DNA from: Sphingopyxis microcysteis
GTDB taxonomy: Bacteria > Pseudomonadota > Alphaproteobacteria > Sphingomonadales > Sphingomonadaceae
Length of the DNA stretch: 64,000 bases
Assembly: GCF_012274265.1 (NCBI RefSeq)
Contig: NZ_JAANYY010000002.1
Coordinates: forward strand, 496,001-560,000
Direction of reading: 5' to 3'
Shown: positions 1 through 9,479 of the stretch, in pieces
How positions within the stretch are numbered: the stretch's first letter is position 1
How the letters are laid out: each line of letters starts with the position of its first letter
Notes under the pieces: generated by a model
The model's database searches: none
The model's input: only the letters and a program-made list of their open reading frames with translations
Told to the model about the DNA's origin: nothing
Translations under genes and position numbers: made by a program

Positions 1-612
1 CTGGCGCTGTTCCTGGCGCTGCCGATCCTGGATTTCGGCGCGATTTCGACGCGCGATCAGATGGCGCGGTTGAATTCGGGGGCGGTGAAGATCGAAAAAT
101 TCGATTGGGCCGCGCTTGCCTTTGACTTTGGTCCACGCGGGCGCGCGGCGCTGAATGATCTGGCCCGATCGCCGTACAAGGACCGCGCCGATGCAGCCAA
201 GGCGGCGCTGGCGGCGGCGAATCGCTGGGATTTGACCGGACCCAAGGGGCCGGTGTTGCTCAAGCCGATTGCCGAGCGCCTGCGCATCATCCCCGCCGAC
301 CGCGCCCTGCCTGCCGAAGCGATCGAGCGCATCGCGGCAACCTATATGTGCAGCCGGGCAAGGGCATGCGTCGCGCTGTGGCTGGCCGATGACCGGATCG
401 GGGTGCTGGGGCAGAATGAACCGGGCGAGGCGACGCAGTTCGATTTCGTGTCGCGTAATGCCGAAGGCCGCTGGGTGCAGGGCGATCTGCGCCGCAATAC
501 GCCGCAGCCGCAGATGATCGACGATCTGTCGAAGGCGACGATCACGGTCGAAACGGTTCCGCAGCGCCGGATCCAGATCGACGGCGTGCCGCAGACGGCG
601 ACCTTTGACTGA
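1..612 (+). CDS. C-terminal part of a membrane protein, DUF4153-like (partial, 5' end outside window)
   Basis: The reading frame is open from the first base of the window, so only the last 203 residues are seen. It begins with a hydrophobic run (LALFLALPILDFG) that looks like the end of a final membrane helix. A soluble domain follows, containing LNSGAVKIEKFD and a later stretch on replaced residues such as RIQIDGVPQ. A helix bundle followed by a soluble tail of this kind resembles DUF4153/DUF4173-type proteins, but the assignment is tentative because the membrane part is missing. It ends about 100 bases before gatC, on the same strand. Confidence 0.5.
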   Translation: MALFLALPILDFGAISTRDQMARLNSGAVKIEKFDWAALAFDFGPRGRAALNDLARSPYKDRADAAKAALAAANRWDLTGPKGPVLLKPIAERLRIIPADRALPAEAIERIAATYMCSRARACVALWLADDRIGVLGQNEPGEATQFDFVSRNAEGRWVQGDLRRNTPQPQMIDDLSKATITVETVPQRRIQIDGVPQTATFD

Positions 613-709
613 CCGGATCCTCGCGGCGAAGAAGCCATCGGGAGGATCATAGTTGAAGCGATCGGGCGAGAATGCTAGCGGCGCTGCTTCTCCCGATAAG
701 GCGAAATAC

Positions 710-1012
710 ATGGCAATCGATCAGGCAACGGTCAGGAAAATAGCGTCGCTGGCGCGCATCGCGATCAGCGATGCCGAAGCCGCCGCGATGGAAGGTGAAT
801 TGAACGGCATTTTGGGCTGGGTCGAGCAACTCGGCGAGGTCGATGTGACCGGGGTCGAACCGATGACCGCCGTGATCCCGAACAAATTGCGGCTGCGCGA
901 CGATGTGATCGACGCCGACCCGATGACCGGCGGCAACCGCCGCGACGATATTCTCGCCAATGCGCCCGCGCCGCAGCACGGCTTTTTCGGCGTTCCCAAG
1001 GTAATCGAATAA
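710..1012 (+). CDS. gatC: Asp-tRNA(Asn)/Glu-tRNA(Gln) amidotransferase subunit C
   Basis: GatC is the small scaffold subunit that clamps GatA and GatB in the GatCAB complex, which converts Glu-tRNA(Gln) and Asp-tRNA(Asn) to the amidated forms. The 100-residue product starts [17 protein letters not shown] and has the family pattern [17 protein letters not shown] followed by the later DDVID and [13 protein letters not shown] ending. An in-frame TTG at 653 would add 19 residues; the ATG at 710 was chosen because it gives the normal family length and has AAGGCG upstream. The stop overlaps the gatA start by one base (TAATG), so the two are probably translationally coupled. Confidence 0.95.
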   Translation: MAIDQATVRKIASLARIAISDAEAAAMEGELNGILGWVEQLGEVDVTGVEPMTAVIPNKLRLRDDVIDADPMTGGNRRDDILANAPAPQHGFFGVPKVIE

Positions 1013-2493
1013 TGACCGAACTTACGAACCTGACCGTCGCCGAGATCCGCGACGGGCACCGCGCGGGCGATTTCAGCGCCGTCGAGGTCGCCGAGGCGTT
1101 CAACGCCAATGTCGCGGGCGCGAAGGCATTGAATGCGTTCATCGTCGAGACGCCCGAGCATGCGATTGCGGCGGCGAAGCAGGCCGACGCCGACCGCGCG
1201 GCGGGGACGCTGAAGCCGCTGTCGGGCGTACCGATCGGGATGAAGGATCTGTTCGCGACCAACGGGGTGCAGACGACCGCCGCGAGCCATATGCTCGAAG
1301 GTTTCGTGCCGCGCTATGAATCGACCGTCTCGCAGAAATTGTGGGATGCGGGTTGCGGGATGCTCGGCAAGCTCAACCTCGACCAGTTCGCGATGGGGTC
1401 GTCGAACGAGACGAGCCATTTCGGCAATGTCATCAGCCCGTGGAAGCGCAACGACGGTAGCAATGCCGCGCTCGCGCCGGGCGGCTCGTCGGGCGGGTCG
1501 TCGTCGGCGATCGCGGCGCGGCTGTGCCCCGCGGCGACGGGGACCGACACCGGCGGCTCGATCCGCCAGCCCGCGGCCTTCACCGGCATTTCGGGGATCA
1601 AGCCGACCTATGGCCGCTGCTCGCGCTGGGGCATCGTGGCGTTCGCGAGCTCGCTCGATCAGGCGGGGCCGATGGCGCGCGACGTGCGCGACTGCGCGAT
1701 CATGCTCGAAAATATGGCGGGCTTCGATCCGAAGGATGCGACGAGCCTCGACATGCCGGTGCCCAATTGGGAAGCGGCTTTGTCGAGTGATTTGAAGGGC
1801 AAGACGGTCGGTATTCCCAAGGAATATCGATTGGAAGGAATCGATCCCGAAATCGACGCGATGTGGGACGCCGGTATCGCGATGCTGAAGGATGCGGGGG
1901 CGGCGGTCGTCGAGATCAGCCTGCCGCACACCAAATATGCGCTGCCGACCTATTATATCATCGCGCCGGCGGAAGCGTCGTCGAACCTCGCGCGCTACGA
2001 TGGCGTGCGCTACGGCCTGCGCGATCTGCCGCAGGGCGCTGGCTTGCAGGACATGTATGCCGCGACGCGCGCCGACGGTTTCGGACCCGAGGTCAAGCGC
2101 CGCATCATGATCGGCACCTACGTGCTGTCGGCGGGCTTCTATGACGCCTATTACACACAGGCGCAGAAGGTGCGGACGCTGATCGCGCGCGATTTCGAGG
2201 CGGCCTTTGCCAGCTGCGACGTGATCCTCGCGCCGACCGCGCCGTCGGCGGCGTTCGGGCTCGGCGAGAAGATGGCCGATCCGCTGGCGATGTATTTGAA
2301 CGACGTGTTCGCGGTCCCCGCGAGCCTAGCGGGGCTGCCCGCGATGTCGGTCCCCGCGGCGCTGAACCGCGAAGGGCTGCCGCTGGGCTTGCAGATCATC
2401 GGCAAGGCGTTCGACGAGCAGGGCGTGCTCAACGCCGGGCTGGCGATTGAAGAGCGGGCGGGGTTCACGGCGCGCGCGGAGAAGTGGTGGTAG
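1012..2493 (+). CDS. gatA: Asp-tRNA(Asn)/Glu-tRNA(Gln) amidotransferase subunit A
   Basis: GatA is the glutaminase subunit that releases ammonia from glutamine for transfer to the misacylated tRNA. The 493-residue protein carries the amidase-signature catalytic set: Lys78 in [10 protein letters not shown], a cis-serine near residue 159 in the [11 protein letters not shown] loop, and the nucleophile Ser183 in [13 protein letters not shown]. Length and motifs match the family fully. It is coupled to gatC by a one-base overlap and is followed by gatB after a short palindromic repeat. Together the three genes imply that this organism makes Gln-tRNA and/or Asn-tRNA by the indirect route. Confidence 0.97.
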   Translation: MTELTNLTVAEIRDGHRAGDFSAVEVAEAFNANVAGAKALNAFIVETPEHAIAAAKQADADRAAGTLKPLSGVPIGMKDLFATNGVQTTAASHMLEGFVPRYESTVSQKLWDAGCGMLGKLNLDQFAMGSSNETSHFGNVISPWKRNDGSNAALAPGGSSGGSSSAIAARLCPAATGTDTGGSIRQPAAFTGISGIKPTYGRCSRWGIVAFASSLDQAGPMARDVRDCAIMLENMAGFDPKDATSLDMPVPNWEAALSSDLKGKTVGIPKEYRLEGIDPEIDAMWDAGIAMLKDAGAAVVEISLPHTKYALPTYYIIAPAEASSNLARYDGVRYGLRDLPQGAGLQDMYAATRADGFGPEVKRRIMIGTYVLSAGFYDAYYTQAQKVRTLIARDFEAAFASCDVILAPTAPSAAFGLGEKMADPLAMYLNDVFAVPASLAGLPAMSVPAALNREGLPLGLQIIGKAFDEQGVLNAGLAIEERAGFTARAEKWW

Positions 2494-2512
2494 GTATTCC
2501 TTCCCCGTTTGC

Positions 2513-2582
2513 CCTGAGCTTGTCGAAGGGCCGTACTTTCTATCCGACGCTTGAAGAAGGACGGTCCTTCGACAAGCTCAGG
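2513..2582. repeat. Intergenic inverted repeat (family E)
   Basis: A 17-base arm, CCTGAGCTTGTCGAAGG (2513-2529), is repeated in perfect inverse orientation at 2566-2582, with a 36-base spacer. A close relative, with one base changed in each arm, lies at 42818-42886. The element sits between gatA and gatB. The gatB frame is open back through its right arm, so it could mislead start-codon calls. It may act as an mRNA hairpin within the operon; that role is inferred. Confidence 0.85.
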
Positions 2583-2601
2583 ACGAACGGAATTTAGGGT
2601 A

Positions 2602-4068
2602 ATGAGCAATTACACGATCAAGGGCGAAACTGGCGAGTGGGAGGTCGTGATCGGCCTCGAGGTCCATGCGCAGGTCACCTCCAACGCCAAGCTGTTCTCG
2701 GGCGCTGCGACGGCATTCGGAGCCGAGCCGAACACGCAGGTGTCGCTGGTCGACGCCGCCATGCCGGGGATGCTGCCGGTGCCGAACCGCGAGTGCATCC
2801 GCCAGGCGGTGCGTACGGGGATGGCGATCGAGGCCGAGATCAACAAATGGTCGCGCTTCGACCGCAAGAATTATTTCTATGCCGATCTGCCACAGGGCTA
2901 CCAGATTTCGCAGCTTTATCATCCGCTTGTCGGCGAAGGTTCGTTGACGATCGCCGCCGATGAGAAGGCGGGGATTCCGACCGACAAGGTGATCGGGATC
3001 GAGCGTATCCATGTCGAACAGGACGCCGGCAAGTTGATGCACGACCAGCATCCGACGATGTCCTATGTCGACCTCAACCGCAGCGGTGTCGCGCTGATGG
3101 AGATCGTGTCGCGTCCCGACATGCGCTCGCCCGCCGAAGCCGGCGCCTATGTCCGCAAACTGCGTTCGATCCTGCGCTATGTCGGGTCGTGCGACGGCAA
3201 TATGGAAGAGGGCTCGATGCGCGCCGACGTCAACGTGTCGGTTCGCAAGCCCGGCGACGAATTCGGGACGCGCACCGAGACGAAGAACGTCAATTCGGTG
3301 CGCTTCGTAATGGCGGTGATCGAAGGCGAGGCGAAGCGCCAGGTTGGGCTGATCGAAAGCGGCGGCACGGTGGTGCAGGAAACGCGGCTCTACGATCCCG
3401 ACCGCAACGAGACGCGCTCGATGCGATCGAAGGAAGATGCGCATGATTACCGCTACTTCCCCGATCCCGACCTGCTGCCGCTCGAACTCGACGATGCGTT
3501 TCTCGACGAGTGCCGCGCGAGCCTGCCCGAACTGCCCGACGCCAAGCGCGCGCGCTACCTGAGCGAGGGGATTTCGGCTTATAACGCCGATGTGCTGACC
3601 GCCGAGGTCGAGGCGGCGCGCTGGTTCGACGCGCTGCTCGAAGCGGGCGCGAAGCCGGTCGCGGCAGCGAACTGGGTGACGAGCGAGCTGTTCGGCGCGC
3701 TCAACCGCATGGGCCGCGACATTTCGGATTCGCCAGTCAGCCCGGCGCAGGCCGCCGAGCTTCTCGGCCTGGTCGCCGACGGCACGATTTCGGGGACGAT
3801 CGCCAAGCAGGTGTTCGAAAAGATGCTCGAAACCGGCGACGGCGCCGCGGCGATCGTCGATCGCGAGGGGCTGAAGCAGACCAGCGACACCGGTGCGATC
3901 GAGGCCGAGATCGCCAAGGTGCTCGCCGCGAACGCCGACAAGGTCGAGCAATATAAGGGCGGCAAGGAAGCCTTGTTCGGTTTCTTCGTCGGCCAGACGA
4001 TGAAGGCGATGCAGGGCAAGGCAAACCCGCAGGTGGTCAACGAGCTGCTCAAAAAGGCGCTCGGCTGA
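2602..4068 (+). CDS. gatB: Asp-tRNA(Asn)/Glu-tRNA(Gln) amidotransferase subunit B
   Basis: GatB binds the misacylated tRNA, activates the terminal carboxylate with ATP and receives ammonia through a tunnel from GatA. The 488-residue product contains the family landmarks [11 protein letters not shown] at the N-terminus, [25 protein letters not shown] and [10 protein letters not shown]. Its C-terminal helical YqeY-like tail ends [10 protein letters not shown]. The frame is open upstream through the palindromic repeat, but the ATG at 2602 is preferred because AGGG lies just upstream and the protein then begins like known GatB proteins. It is the third gene of the gatCAB operon. Confidence 0.96.
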   Translation: MSNYTIKGETGEWEVVIGLEVHAQVTSNAKLFSGAATAFGAEPNTQVSLVDAAMPGMLPVPNRECIRQAVRTGMAIEAEINKWSRFDRKNYFYADLPQGYQISQLYHPLVGEGSLTIAADEKAGIPTDKVIGIERIHVEQDAGKLMHDQHPTMSYVDLNRSGVALMEIVSRPDMRSPAEAGAYVRKLRSILRYVGSCDGNMEEGSMRADVNVSVRKPGDEFGTRTETKNVNSVRFVMAVIEGEAKRQVGLIESGGTVVQETRLYDPDRNETRSMRSKEDAHDYRYFPDPDLLPLELDDAFLDECRASLPELPDAKRARYLSEGISAYNADVLTAEVEAARWFDALLEAGAKPVAAANWVTSELFGALNRMGRDISDSPVSPAQAAELLGLVADGTISGTIAKQVFEKMLETGDGAAAIVDREGLKQTSDTGAIEAEIAKVLAANADKVEQYKGGKEALFGFFVGQTMKAMQGKANPQVVNELLKKALG

Positions 4069-4160
4069 TCCGTCCTTGTGATCGAGTTCACAGCAGATTC
4101 AACGACTTCTGCCGCATATAGGCGCAACTGCGACGCGGATATGCGAATGAAGGAGCGACG

Positions 4161-4634
4161 ATGAGGCGAACGATGATTACGGTGGGCGGCGCCATGATGC
4201 TGGTGCTCGGCGGCACCGCAAGCGCGGCGCCCGCAGTGAACGACGGCTATGACTGGACGATGCGGGTCAACGAGGACCGGGTTTCCGATGCGATCCTCGC
4301 CTATGAAGTCGATGGCACCGACGACCAGCCGCTGAATTTCACCTGCGAGCAGGGCGGCAATCGTATCTTTGCCGGGATTTCGGGCGGATCGCCCGATCTG
4401 ACCGCGATCGAGCTGGTGTCGGGCAGCGCCAAACTGCGCGTCACCGGCACCACCGAAATCGACGAAATGCCCTTCTTTCGGTCGCAGGAAATTGCCGGCG
4501 GGTCGCCGCTGATCCGCGCCTTTGCCACCAATGGCTGGCTGCGAATGACCGCCAAAGGCCGCGCGATCGACATGGCGGCGACCGCGACCGGCAAACAGGC
4601 GATCGCGCGCTTCGTGGCCTTTTGTACCGGGTGA
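4161..4634 (+). CDS. Secreted protein of unknown function
   Basis: The 157-residue product begins with a clear signal peptide (MRRTMITVGGAMMLVLGG, cleavage likely after ASA near residue 23). The mature part is acidic and contains two cysteines (FTCEQGG and the penultimate FCTG), which could form a disulfide in the periplasm. AAGGAG lies 6 bases before the ATG. No known family was recognised. The gene follows gatB by 92 bases on the same strand and converges with the amidohydrolase gene downstream. It probably has its own promoter, but none is clear. Confidence 0.7.
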   Translation: MRRTMITVGGAMMLVLGGTASAAPAVNDGYDWTMRVNEDRVSDAILAYEVDGTDDQPLNFTCEQGGNRIFAGISGGSPDLTAIELVSGSAKLRVTGTTEIDEMPFFRSQEIAGGSPLIRAFATNGWLRMTAKGRAIDMAATATGKQAIARFVAFCTG

Positions 4635-4641
4635 AGCGGGG

Positions 4642-6333
4642 TTAGTCGGCAGCGCGCCAGACGCTGCGGCCCTCCTTGATCGTTTCGACAACCTTGATGG
4701 CCTTGATGGCGCCCACCGGCGTCGTCAGCGGGTTGTTGTCGAGGATGACGAAATCGGCGAGCAGGCCGGGCTTGATCCGGCCCTTGCGATCTTCCTCGAA
4801 AATTTGCCATGCGGGACCGGTGGTGAGCGCCTGAAGCGCCGCATAGGCATCGACGCGCTCGTCAGCGCCGCTGACGATGCCCGTAGGCGAAACGCGTGCC
4901 ATCGACGTCCACAGCATGAAGCGCGTATCGAGCGGGGTGACGCTATAGTCGCTGTGGTTCGACGGGGTGAGGCCCGCGGCGCGTGCCGAGCGGAGCGGGC
5001 TGATGAAGTCGACGACTTCGGCCGGAAAATTGGTGCGGTGGACGTCGCCCCAATACCAGGCATGGTTCGAGAAATAGGCGGGGCCGACGCCGATGCGTTT
5101 ATACTCGGCGAGCTGGTCGCGGCGCTGGAACTGCGAGTGGATGACGACCGGGCGGCGATTGTCCGCCGCCTTGATGCCGAGCGCGTCGAAGCCGCGGACC
5201 GCCATGTCGATCGCGGCGTCGCCGTTCGCATGGACGAACAGCTGCCAGCCGCGGTCATGCACCTTTTTGGCCTGCGCGATGAAGTCGACTTCGGACAGGA
5301 TCGGTTCGCCGTGCCAGGGGTGATGCCCCTCGGGGCTGCCGCGCCGGTAATCGCGGGTGAAATAGCCGGTGCGCGCTTGCACCGATCCGTCGAGGACGAA
5401 CTTGATCCCCTGCAGCTTCACATGGTCCTGATAGATGCCGAATTTGAGATCGGGATTGGCGAGCAGGCCGTCGAGGCCGGTCGAGAAGGGGAGCAGCGCG
5501 AGGTCGATCCTGAGCCGCTGGCGCGCCGCCGCGCTGGTCAGGAAGGCAATGTCGGGCGGCTGCGTCGCGCCGTCCTGCGCGTGGGTATAGCCTTCGGCGA
5601 AATAGGCATTCTGCGCGGCGTCGAGCGCGGCGAGCTTTTGTTCGGGCGTCGGCTGTGGCATTTTGGCGAGCAGCAGGAACATCGCCTTTTCGAGCAGCAC
5701 GCCGTTGAGCTTGCCCGCCTCGTCGCGCAGCATCATGCCGCCCGGCGGCACCGGGGTCGCCTCATCGATCCCGGCAGCCTTCAGCGCGACGCTGTTCGCG
5801 ACCGCGCCGTGAAGCGAAACATGGAGCACGACGACCGGATGGTCGGGGGCGATTGCGTCGAGTTCGGCGCGTGTGATGTAGCGCTTTTCGGCGAGATTTT
5901 CCTGATCGAATTGCCAGACCGTCGTCCAACCGCCAGCCGTCGGCCCACGGCGCTGCATATAATCGCGGATCTCGCGCTGGACGCCCCCGATGTCGGAGAC
6001 CGGCTGGCGGGCGCCCGTGCGGAGGTCAAAACCGCCCGCGCTCATCGTCGCGACGGTGAAGTGCGAATGCGCGTCGATAAAACCGGGGAGCAGGGTTGCG
6101 CCGTTCAGGTTGCGAATGGCGGCATCATCGCCAGCGGCCTCGCGCGCCGCTTTTTCCGGACCGGCAAAGACGATGCGGCCATCGCGTGCCACAACGGCCT
6201 CGACCGTTTGCGGCGTGTCGCCGTCCATCGTGATGATCGGCCCGCCGTGGTAGAGCGTCGCACTATCCTGCGCGCTGGCTGGCGCGGTTATCACCAACAA
6301 CGATGCGGCGATGGCGGCAATAATCGCTTTCAT
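4642..6333 (-). CDS. Secreted amidohydrolase (amidohydrolase 3 / YtcJ family)
   Basis: This is a metal-dependent amidohydrolase of the YtcJ type, with an exported N-terminus (MKAIIAAIAASLLVITAPASA). The metal-binding motif FIDAHSH places His89 and His91. Further family signatures include VQARTGYF, FVHANGDAAIDMAV, VIHSQFQ and the C-terminal DFVILDNNPL. At 563 residues it has normal family length. The frame extends upstream, but the ATG at 6333 has GGAGAG upstream and yields the signal peptide, so it was chosen. The physiological substrate cannot be told from sequence; relatives are often annotated as N-substituted formamide or imide hydrolases. Confidence 0.87.
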   Translation of the reverse strand: MKAIIAAIAASLLVITAPASAQDSATLYHGGPIITMDGDTPQTVEAVVARDGRIVFAGPEKAAREAAGDDAAIRNLNGATLLPGFIDAHSHFTVATMSAGGFDLRTGARQPVSDIGGVQREIRDYMQRRGPTAGGWTTVWQFDQENLAEKRYITRAELDAIAPDHPVVVLHVSLHGAVANSVALKAAGIDEATPVPPGGMMLRDEAGKLNGVLLEKAMFLLLAKMPQPTPEQKLAALDAAQNAYFAEGYTHAQDGATQPPDIAFLTSAAARQRLRIDLALLPFSTGLDGLLANPDLKFGIYQDHVKLQGIKFVLDGSVQARTGYFTRDYRRGSPEGHHPWHGEPILSEVDFIAQAKKVHDRGWQLFVHANGDAAIDMAVRGFDALGIKAADNRRPVVIHSQFQRRDQLAEYKRIGVGPAYFSNHAWYWGDVHRTNFPAEVVDFISPLRSARAAGLTPSNHSDYSVTPLDTRFMLWTSMARVSPTGIVSGADERVDAYAALQALTTGPAWQIFEEDRKGRIKPGLLADFVILDNNPLTTPVGAIKAIKVVETIKEGRSVWRAAD

Positions 6334-6428
6334 ACAACTCTCCCCGCCGCGCACCGTGCGGAGCGGGCGGGAAGAGGTCAAGTCTCTCTATGCAAGTTAT
6401 GTGGCAGGCCAGCGCCGCATGCCGATGG

Positions 6429-6647
6429 TCAGGCCTGCTGCGGCGGGACTTCGTCGGGGCCGCGGCCCGGTTCGTCGATGTCGCCGCCGCCCGGCCCGCC
6501 GGGGATTTCCTGCGGCTGACCCGCCGGGTCTTCCTGCGGGGTCGGTTGCACCGGATGCTCGGGCGGCGCCATCGGCTCGATGGTGTCGGGCTTGGGTTTG
6601 GGGAAGGGGTCGGTGGCGCGGACGTGCAGGCTGGATGCAAAGGTCAT
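6429..6647 (-). CDS. Small proline-rich protein of unknown function
   Basis: The 72-residue product starts MTFASSLHVRATDPFPKP and is about one quarter proline, with many Glu, Gly and Asp residues and no predicted membrane helix. An AAGGAGAG ribosome site sits a few bases before the ATG at 6647, which supports real translation. The frame continues upstream for another 14 codons without a ribosome site. The low-complexity, acidic, proline-rich make-up suggests an intrinsically disordered protein. No function can be assigned. It lies between the amidohydrolase and the divergent tRNA-Leu. Confidence 0.6.
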   Translation of the reverse strand: MTFASSLHVRATDPFPKPKPDTIEPMAPPEHPVQPTPQEDPAGQPQEIPGGPGGGDIDEPGRGPDEVPPQQA

Positions 6648-6816
6648 TGGGGCTCTCCTTGTCCCCAACAACGAACGGGCGTGACGCACGTTCCCGCCGC
6701 CGAATTGTCGGGCTTTCGGCGCTTGCCCTCGGCGCCGCGTCTGCTATAGCCCCGCGCGGCCCGCACGGGCGTGCGCGGCACAGCGCGCGGCTTTGTGCAC
6801 CCGGCCGACAGCCTCT

Positions 6817-6901
6817 GCGGGCGTGGCGGAATTGGTAGACGCGCTGGTTTTAGGTACCAGTATCGCAAGATGTGGGGGTTCGAGTCCCTTCGCCCGCACC
6901 A
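6817..6901 (+). tRNA. tRNA-Leu (anticodon TAG)
   Basis: The acceptor strands GCGGGCG (6817-6823) and CGCCCGC (6891-6897) pair perfectly and are followed by A and an encoded CCA. The anticodon loop TTTAGGT gives anticodon TAG, and the long variable arm (CGCAAGATGTG region) is that of a class II leucine tRNA. The T loop GGTTCGAGTCC is intact. It lies 100 bases upstream of tig in the same direction. Confidence 0.97.
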
Positions 6902-7001
6902 GTTCCGACGATCTGACGGGGATGCAGCCGGGATAGGGGAACCCCGCCATGTGGCCGGGGTTCATCGATACGAGATTTTGAGCAAGGATAAGACCAAGGC
7001 A

Positions 7002-8609
7002 ATGAAGACCGTCGAAACGCTGAACGAAGGCCTGAAGCGCGAATATCGCGTGACCATCACCGCCAAGGATATCGACGCGCGCGTCGACGACGAGGTGAAG
7101 AGCATCGCCCCGACCGTCCGCATGCCCGGTTTCCGTCCCGGCAAGGTTCCGCCGAACCTGATCCGCAAGATGCACGGCGCCGCGTTGTCGGCCGACGCGC
7201 TGAACAAGGCGATCGATCAGAGCGTCCGCGACCTGATGACCAAGGAAAAGCTGCGCCCGGCGCTGCAGCCGGCTGTGACGCTGGCAGACGGTTATGAAAC
7301 CGGCAAGGACGCCGAACTGACCGTGGCGCTGGAAGTGCTTCCCGACATCGAAACCCCGTCGATCGACGGCCTGAAGCTCGAGCGGCTGACGGTCCCCGCC
7401 GACGACAAGGCGGTGATGGCCAAGATCGAAGAATTCGCGGCGCAGATGAAGCGCTTTGAAGAAGCGCCCAAGACCAAGAAGGCCGCCACCGGCGATCAGG
7501 TCATCATCGACTTCGCCGGCAGCGTCGACGGCGTCGCCTTCGACGGCGGCACCGGCGAAGATATGGCAGTCGAGATCGGTTCGGGCCAGCTGATCCCGGG
7601 CTTCGAAGACCAGCTGGTCGGCGCCAAGGTCGGTGACGAAAAGACCGTCAAGGTGACCTTCCCCGACGAATATCCGGTCGAGAATCTGAAAGGCGCCAAG
7701 GCCGAATTCGCCGTGACGGTGAAGGAAGTGAAGGTTCCGGCGGCGTCGAAGATCGACGACGAGTTTGCGAAATCGCTCGGCCTCGAAAGCCTCGACAAGC
7801 TGAAAGAGCTGATGAAGGATCAGGTCGAGCAGGAACTGAACGGCCTGACGCGCACCTATATGAAGCGCAAGCTGCTCGACCAGCTGGCGGCGAGCCACGA
7901 TTTCGACGTGCCGCCGACGATGGTCGAAGCCGAATTCGGTCAGATCTGGCAGCAGCTGGAACAGGAAGTCGAGCGCGAGGACGATCCCGCTGCGGCAAAG
8001 GCCGAGCTCGAAGCCGACCGCGACGATTATCACGCGATCGCGGTCCGCCGCGTGCGCCTGGGCCTGCTCCTGTCGGAAATCGGCCAGGCGCATGGCGTGC
8101 AGGTCAGCAGCCAAGAAATGCAGCGACTGATCATGCAGGCGGCGCAGCAGTATCGCCCCGAAGATCGCGGCCGCTTCATGGAATATGTCCAGCAGGACGC
8201 GCTCGCCGCGGCCCAGCTCCGCGCCCCGCTCTATGAGGACAAGGTCGTCGACTTCCTGTTCGAAAAGGCCGAGATCAGCGACCGCGAAGTGACGCGCGAA
8301 GAGCTGGAAGCAGCGATCGAAGCCGACGACGACAGCGGCCATGTCCACGGCCCGGGTTGCGGCCACGACCACGACCACAAGCCGGCCAAGAAGGCGGCAG
8401 CGAAAAAGCCCGCGGCCAAGAAGGCCGAGGTGAAGGAAGAAGCCAAGGCCGAGGAAGCTCCCGCCAAGAAGGCTCCGGCGAAGAAGGCCGCCGCCAAGGC
8501 TGAAACCGAAGAGAAGCCCGCTGCGGCGAAAAAGGCTGCTCCGGCGAAGGCCGCAGCAGAAAAGCCCGCCGCCAAGGCTCCGGCGAAAAAGGCCGCGGCG
8601 AAGAAATAA
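7002..8609 (+). CDS. tig: Trigger factor, ribosome-associated chaperone and peptidyl-prolyl isomerase
   Basis: Trigger factor binds at the ribosomal exit tunnel and holds nascent chains. The ribosome-binding signature is present as MPGFRPGKVP near residue 45, followed by the FKBP-type isomerase domain (about 162-245, GDQVIIDF to GAKAEFAV) and the helical C-terminal chaperone arms. At 535 residues it is about 90 longer than usual: after a His-rich stretch (HVHGPGCGHDHDH, about 447-459) it ends in a long Lys/Ala/Pro tail resembling bacterial histone H1-like tails. The ATG at 7002 was chosen because MKTVETLNEGLKREY is the normal start; the frame is open further upstream through the tRNA. Confidence 0.95.
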   Translation: MKTVETLNEGLKREYRVTITAKDIDARVDDEVKSIAPTVRMPGFRPGKVPPNLIRKMHGAALSADALNKAIDQSVRDLMTKEKLRPALQPAVTLADGYETGKDAELTVALEVLPDIETPSIDGLKLERLTVPADDKAVMAKIEEFAAQMKRFEEAPKTKKAATGDQVIIDFAGSVDGVAFDGGTGEDMAVEIGSGQLIPGFEDQLVGAKVGDEKTVKVTFPDEYPVENLKGAKAEFAVTVKEVKVPAASKIDDEFAKSLGLESLDKLKELMKDQVEQELNGLTRTYMKRKLLDQLAASHDFDVPPTMVEAEFGQIWQQLEQEVEREDDPAAAKAELEADRDDYHAIAVRRVRLGLLLSEIGQAHGVQVSSQEMQRLIMQAAQQYRPEDRGRFMEYVQQDALAAAQLRAPLYEDKVVDFLFEKAEISDREVTREELEAAIEADDDSGHVHGPGCGHDHDHKPAKKAAAKKPAAKKAEVKEEAKAEEAPAKKAPAKKAAAKAETEEKPAAAKKAAPAKAAAEKPAAKAPAKKAAAKK

Positions 8610-8630
8610 GCTTCGGCTGACGGATCACCG

Positions 8631-8667
8631 AAAAGGCCGGATGGAGAGTGCTCCACCCGGCCTTTTT
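8631..8667 (+). terminator. Intrinsic terminator of tig
   Basis: AAAAGGCCGG and CCCGGCCTTTTTT form a strong stem with an inner GGAG/CTCC helix, followed by six T residues, 21 bases after the tig stop codon. Confidence 0.9.
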
Positions 8668-8674
8668 TGTTGAA

Positions 8675-8754
8675 CCGTCGCCCCCGCGAAGGCGGGGGCC
8701 GCAGGAGGCCTAGCGCAAGAGTGCCAACGGCCCCCGCCTTCGCGGGGGCGACGG
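8675..8754. repeat. Paired REP-like element (family A)
   Basis: The left unit CCGTCGCCCCCGCGAAGG continues into GCGGGGGCC, and the mirror-image unit closes the element at 8754. Each unit is itself a hairpin, with CCCCCGC opposing GCGGGGG around a GAA loop, so the whole is a pair of inverted palindromes. Relatives occur at 9801, 26093, 37259, 40547 and 61901, with a single unit at 28738. It lies at the convergent junction between tig and the glycosylase gene. Confidence 0.92.
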
Positions 8755-8761
8755 TATGCCT

Positions 8762-9379
8762 TCAAATCACCGCCATATTATAGCAATGCCAGCTGAAGAT
8801 CGCGGCGGCACCGCGGTGCGGGCGCCAGGGTTCGGCGAGGTCGCGTGCCTGCTTCTCGCTCGGGCGCGCGCCGAGCTGGAGGATGCGGCCCACCGCTTCC
8901 TGTACCGCAAGGTCGCCCGCGGGCCAGATGTCCGGGCGTCCTTCGGCGAAGAGCAGGTAGATCTCCGCTGACCAGCGGCCGATGCCCTTGACCTTGGTGA
9001 GCAGTGCGATCGCTTCCTCGTCGTCGGCGGGAAGGGCGTCGAATTTGAGTTCGCCATCGAGGATCAGTTGCGCGAGGCTTTTGGCATAGCCCTGTTTTTG
9101 CCCCGACAGGCCGCAGGCGCGCAGCGTATCGAAATCGGCGGCGGCCACCACCTCGGCAGGACAGCCTGCGCCAAATTGTGCCTCCAGCTTGTTCCAGATC
9201 GAGGTCGCGGCGGCAACGCTGACCTGCTGGCCGACGATCGTGCGGAGAAGGGTGGTATAGCCCGGCGCGCGGATGCGCGGTTCGGGGTAGCCCGCATTGC
9301 CGAGCGCGCGGGCAAAATTGGCGTCGCGCGCCGCCAGTGCGTCGATTCCGGCGTTCAGCTGTTCTTGCGACAGACCCAT
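8762..9379 (-). CDS. DNA-3-methyladenine glycosylase II-like (HhH-GPD family)
   Basis: This is a base-excision repair enzyme of the AlkA/Mag1 group, removing alkylated bases such as 3-methyladenine. The 205-residue protein contains [14 protein letters not shown] early and the helix-hairpin-helix segment [17 protein letters not shown]. The GPD motif follows as [14 protein letters not shown], where Asp is the expected catalytic residue. It is the short Mag1-type form, without the AlkA N-terminal domain. The ATG at 9379 has AGGGAA upstream; the open frame further upstream is not needed. It is divergent from the ferredoxin gene, with 100 bases between their starts. Confidence 0.9.
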   Translation of the reverse strand: MGLSQEQLNAGIDALAARDANFARALGNAGYPEPRIRAPGYTTLLRTIVGQQVSVAAATSIWNKLEAQFGAGCPAEVVAAADFDTLRACGLSGQKQGYAKSLAQLILDGELKFDALPADDEEAIALLTKVKGIGRWSAEIYLLFAEGRPDIWPAGDLAVQEAVGRILQLGARPSEKQARDLAEPWRPHRGAAAIFSWHCYNMAVI

Positions 9380-9479
9380 ATATATTCCCTTTTTGTTCCG
9401 CATGTCGTCACTAGCAGCGCTTGATTTGGCGCGCAACGCGCGACATAGCGCCAGCAACTTCGAAGATATGGGGACTAGC

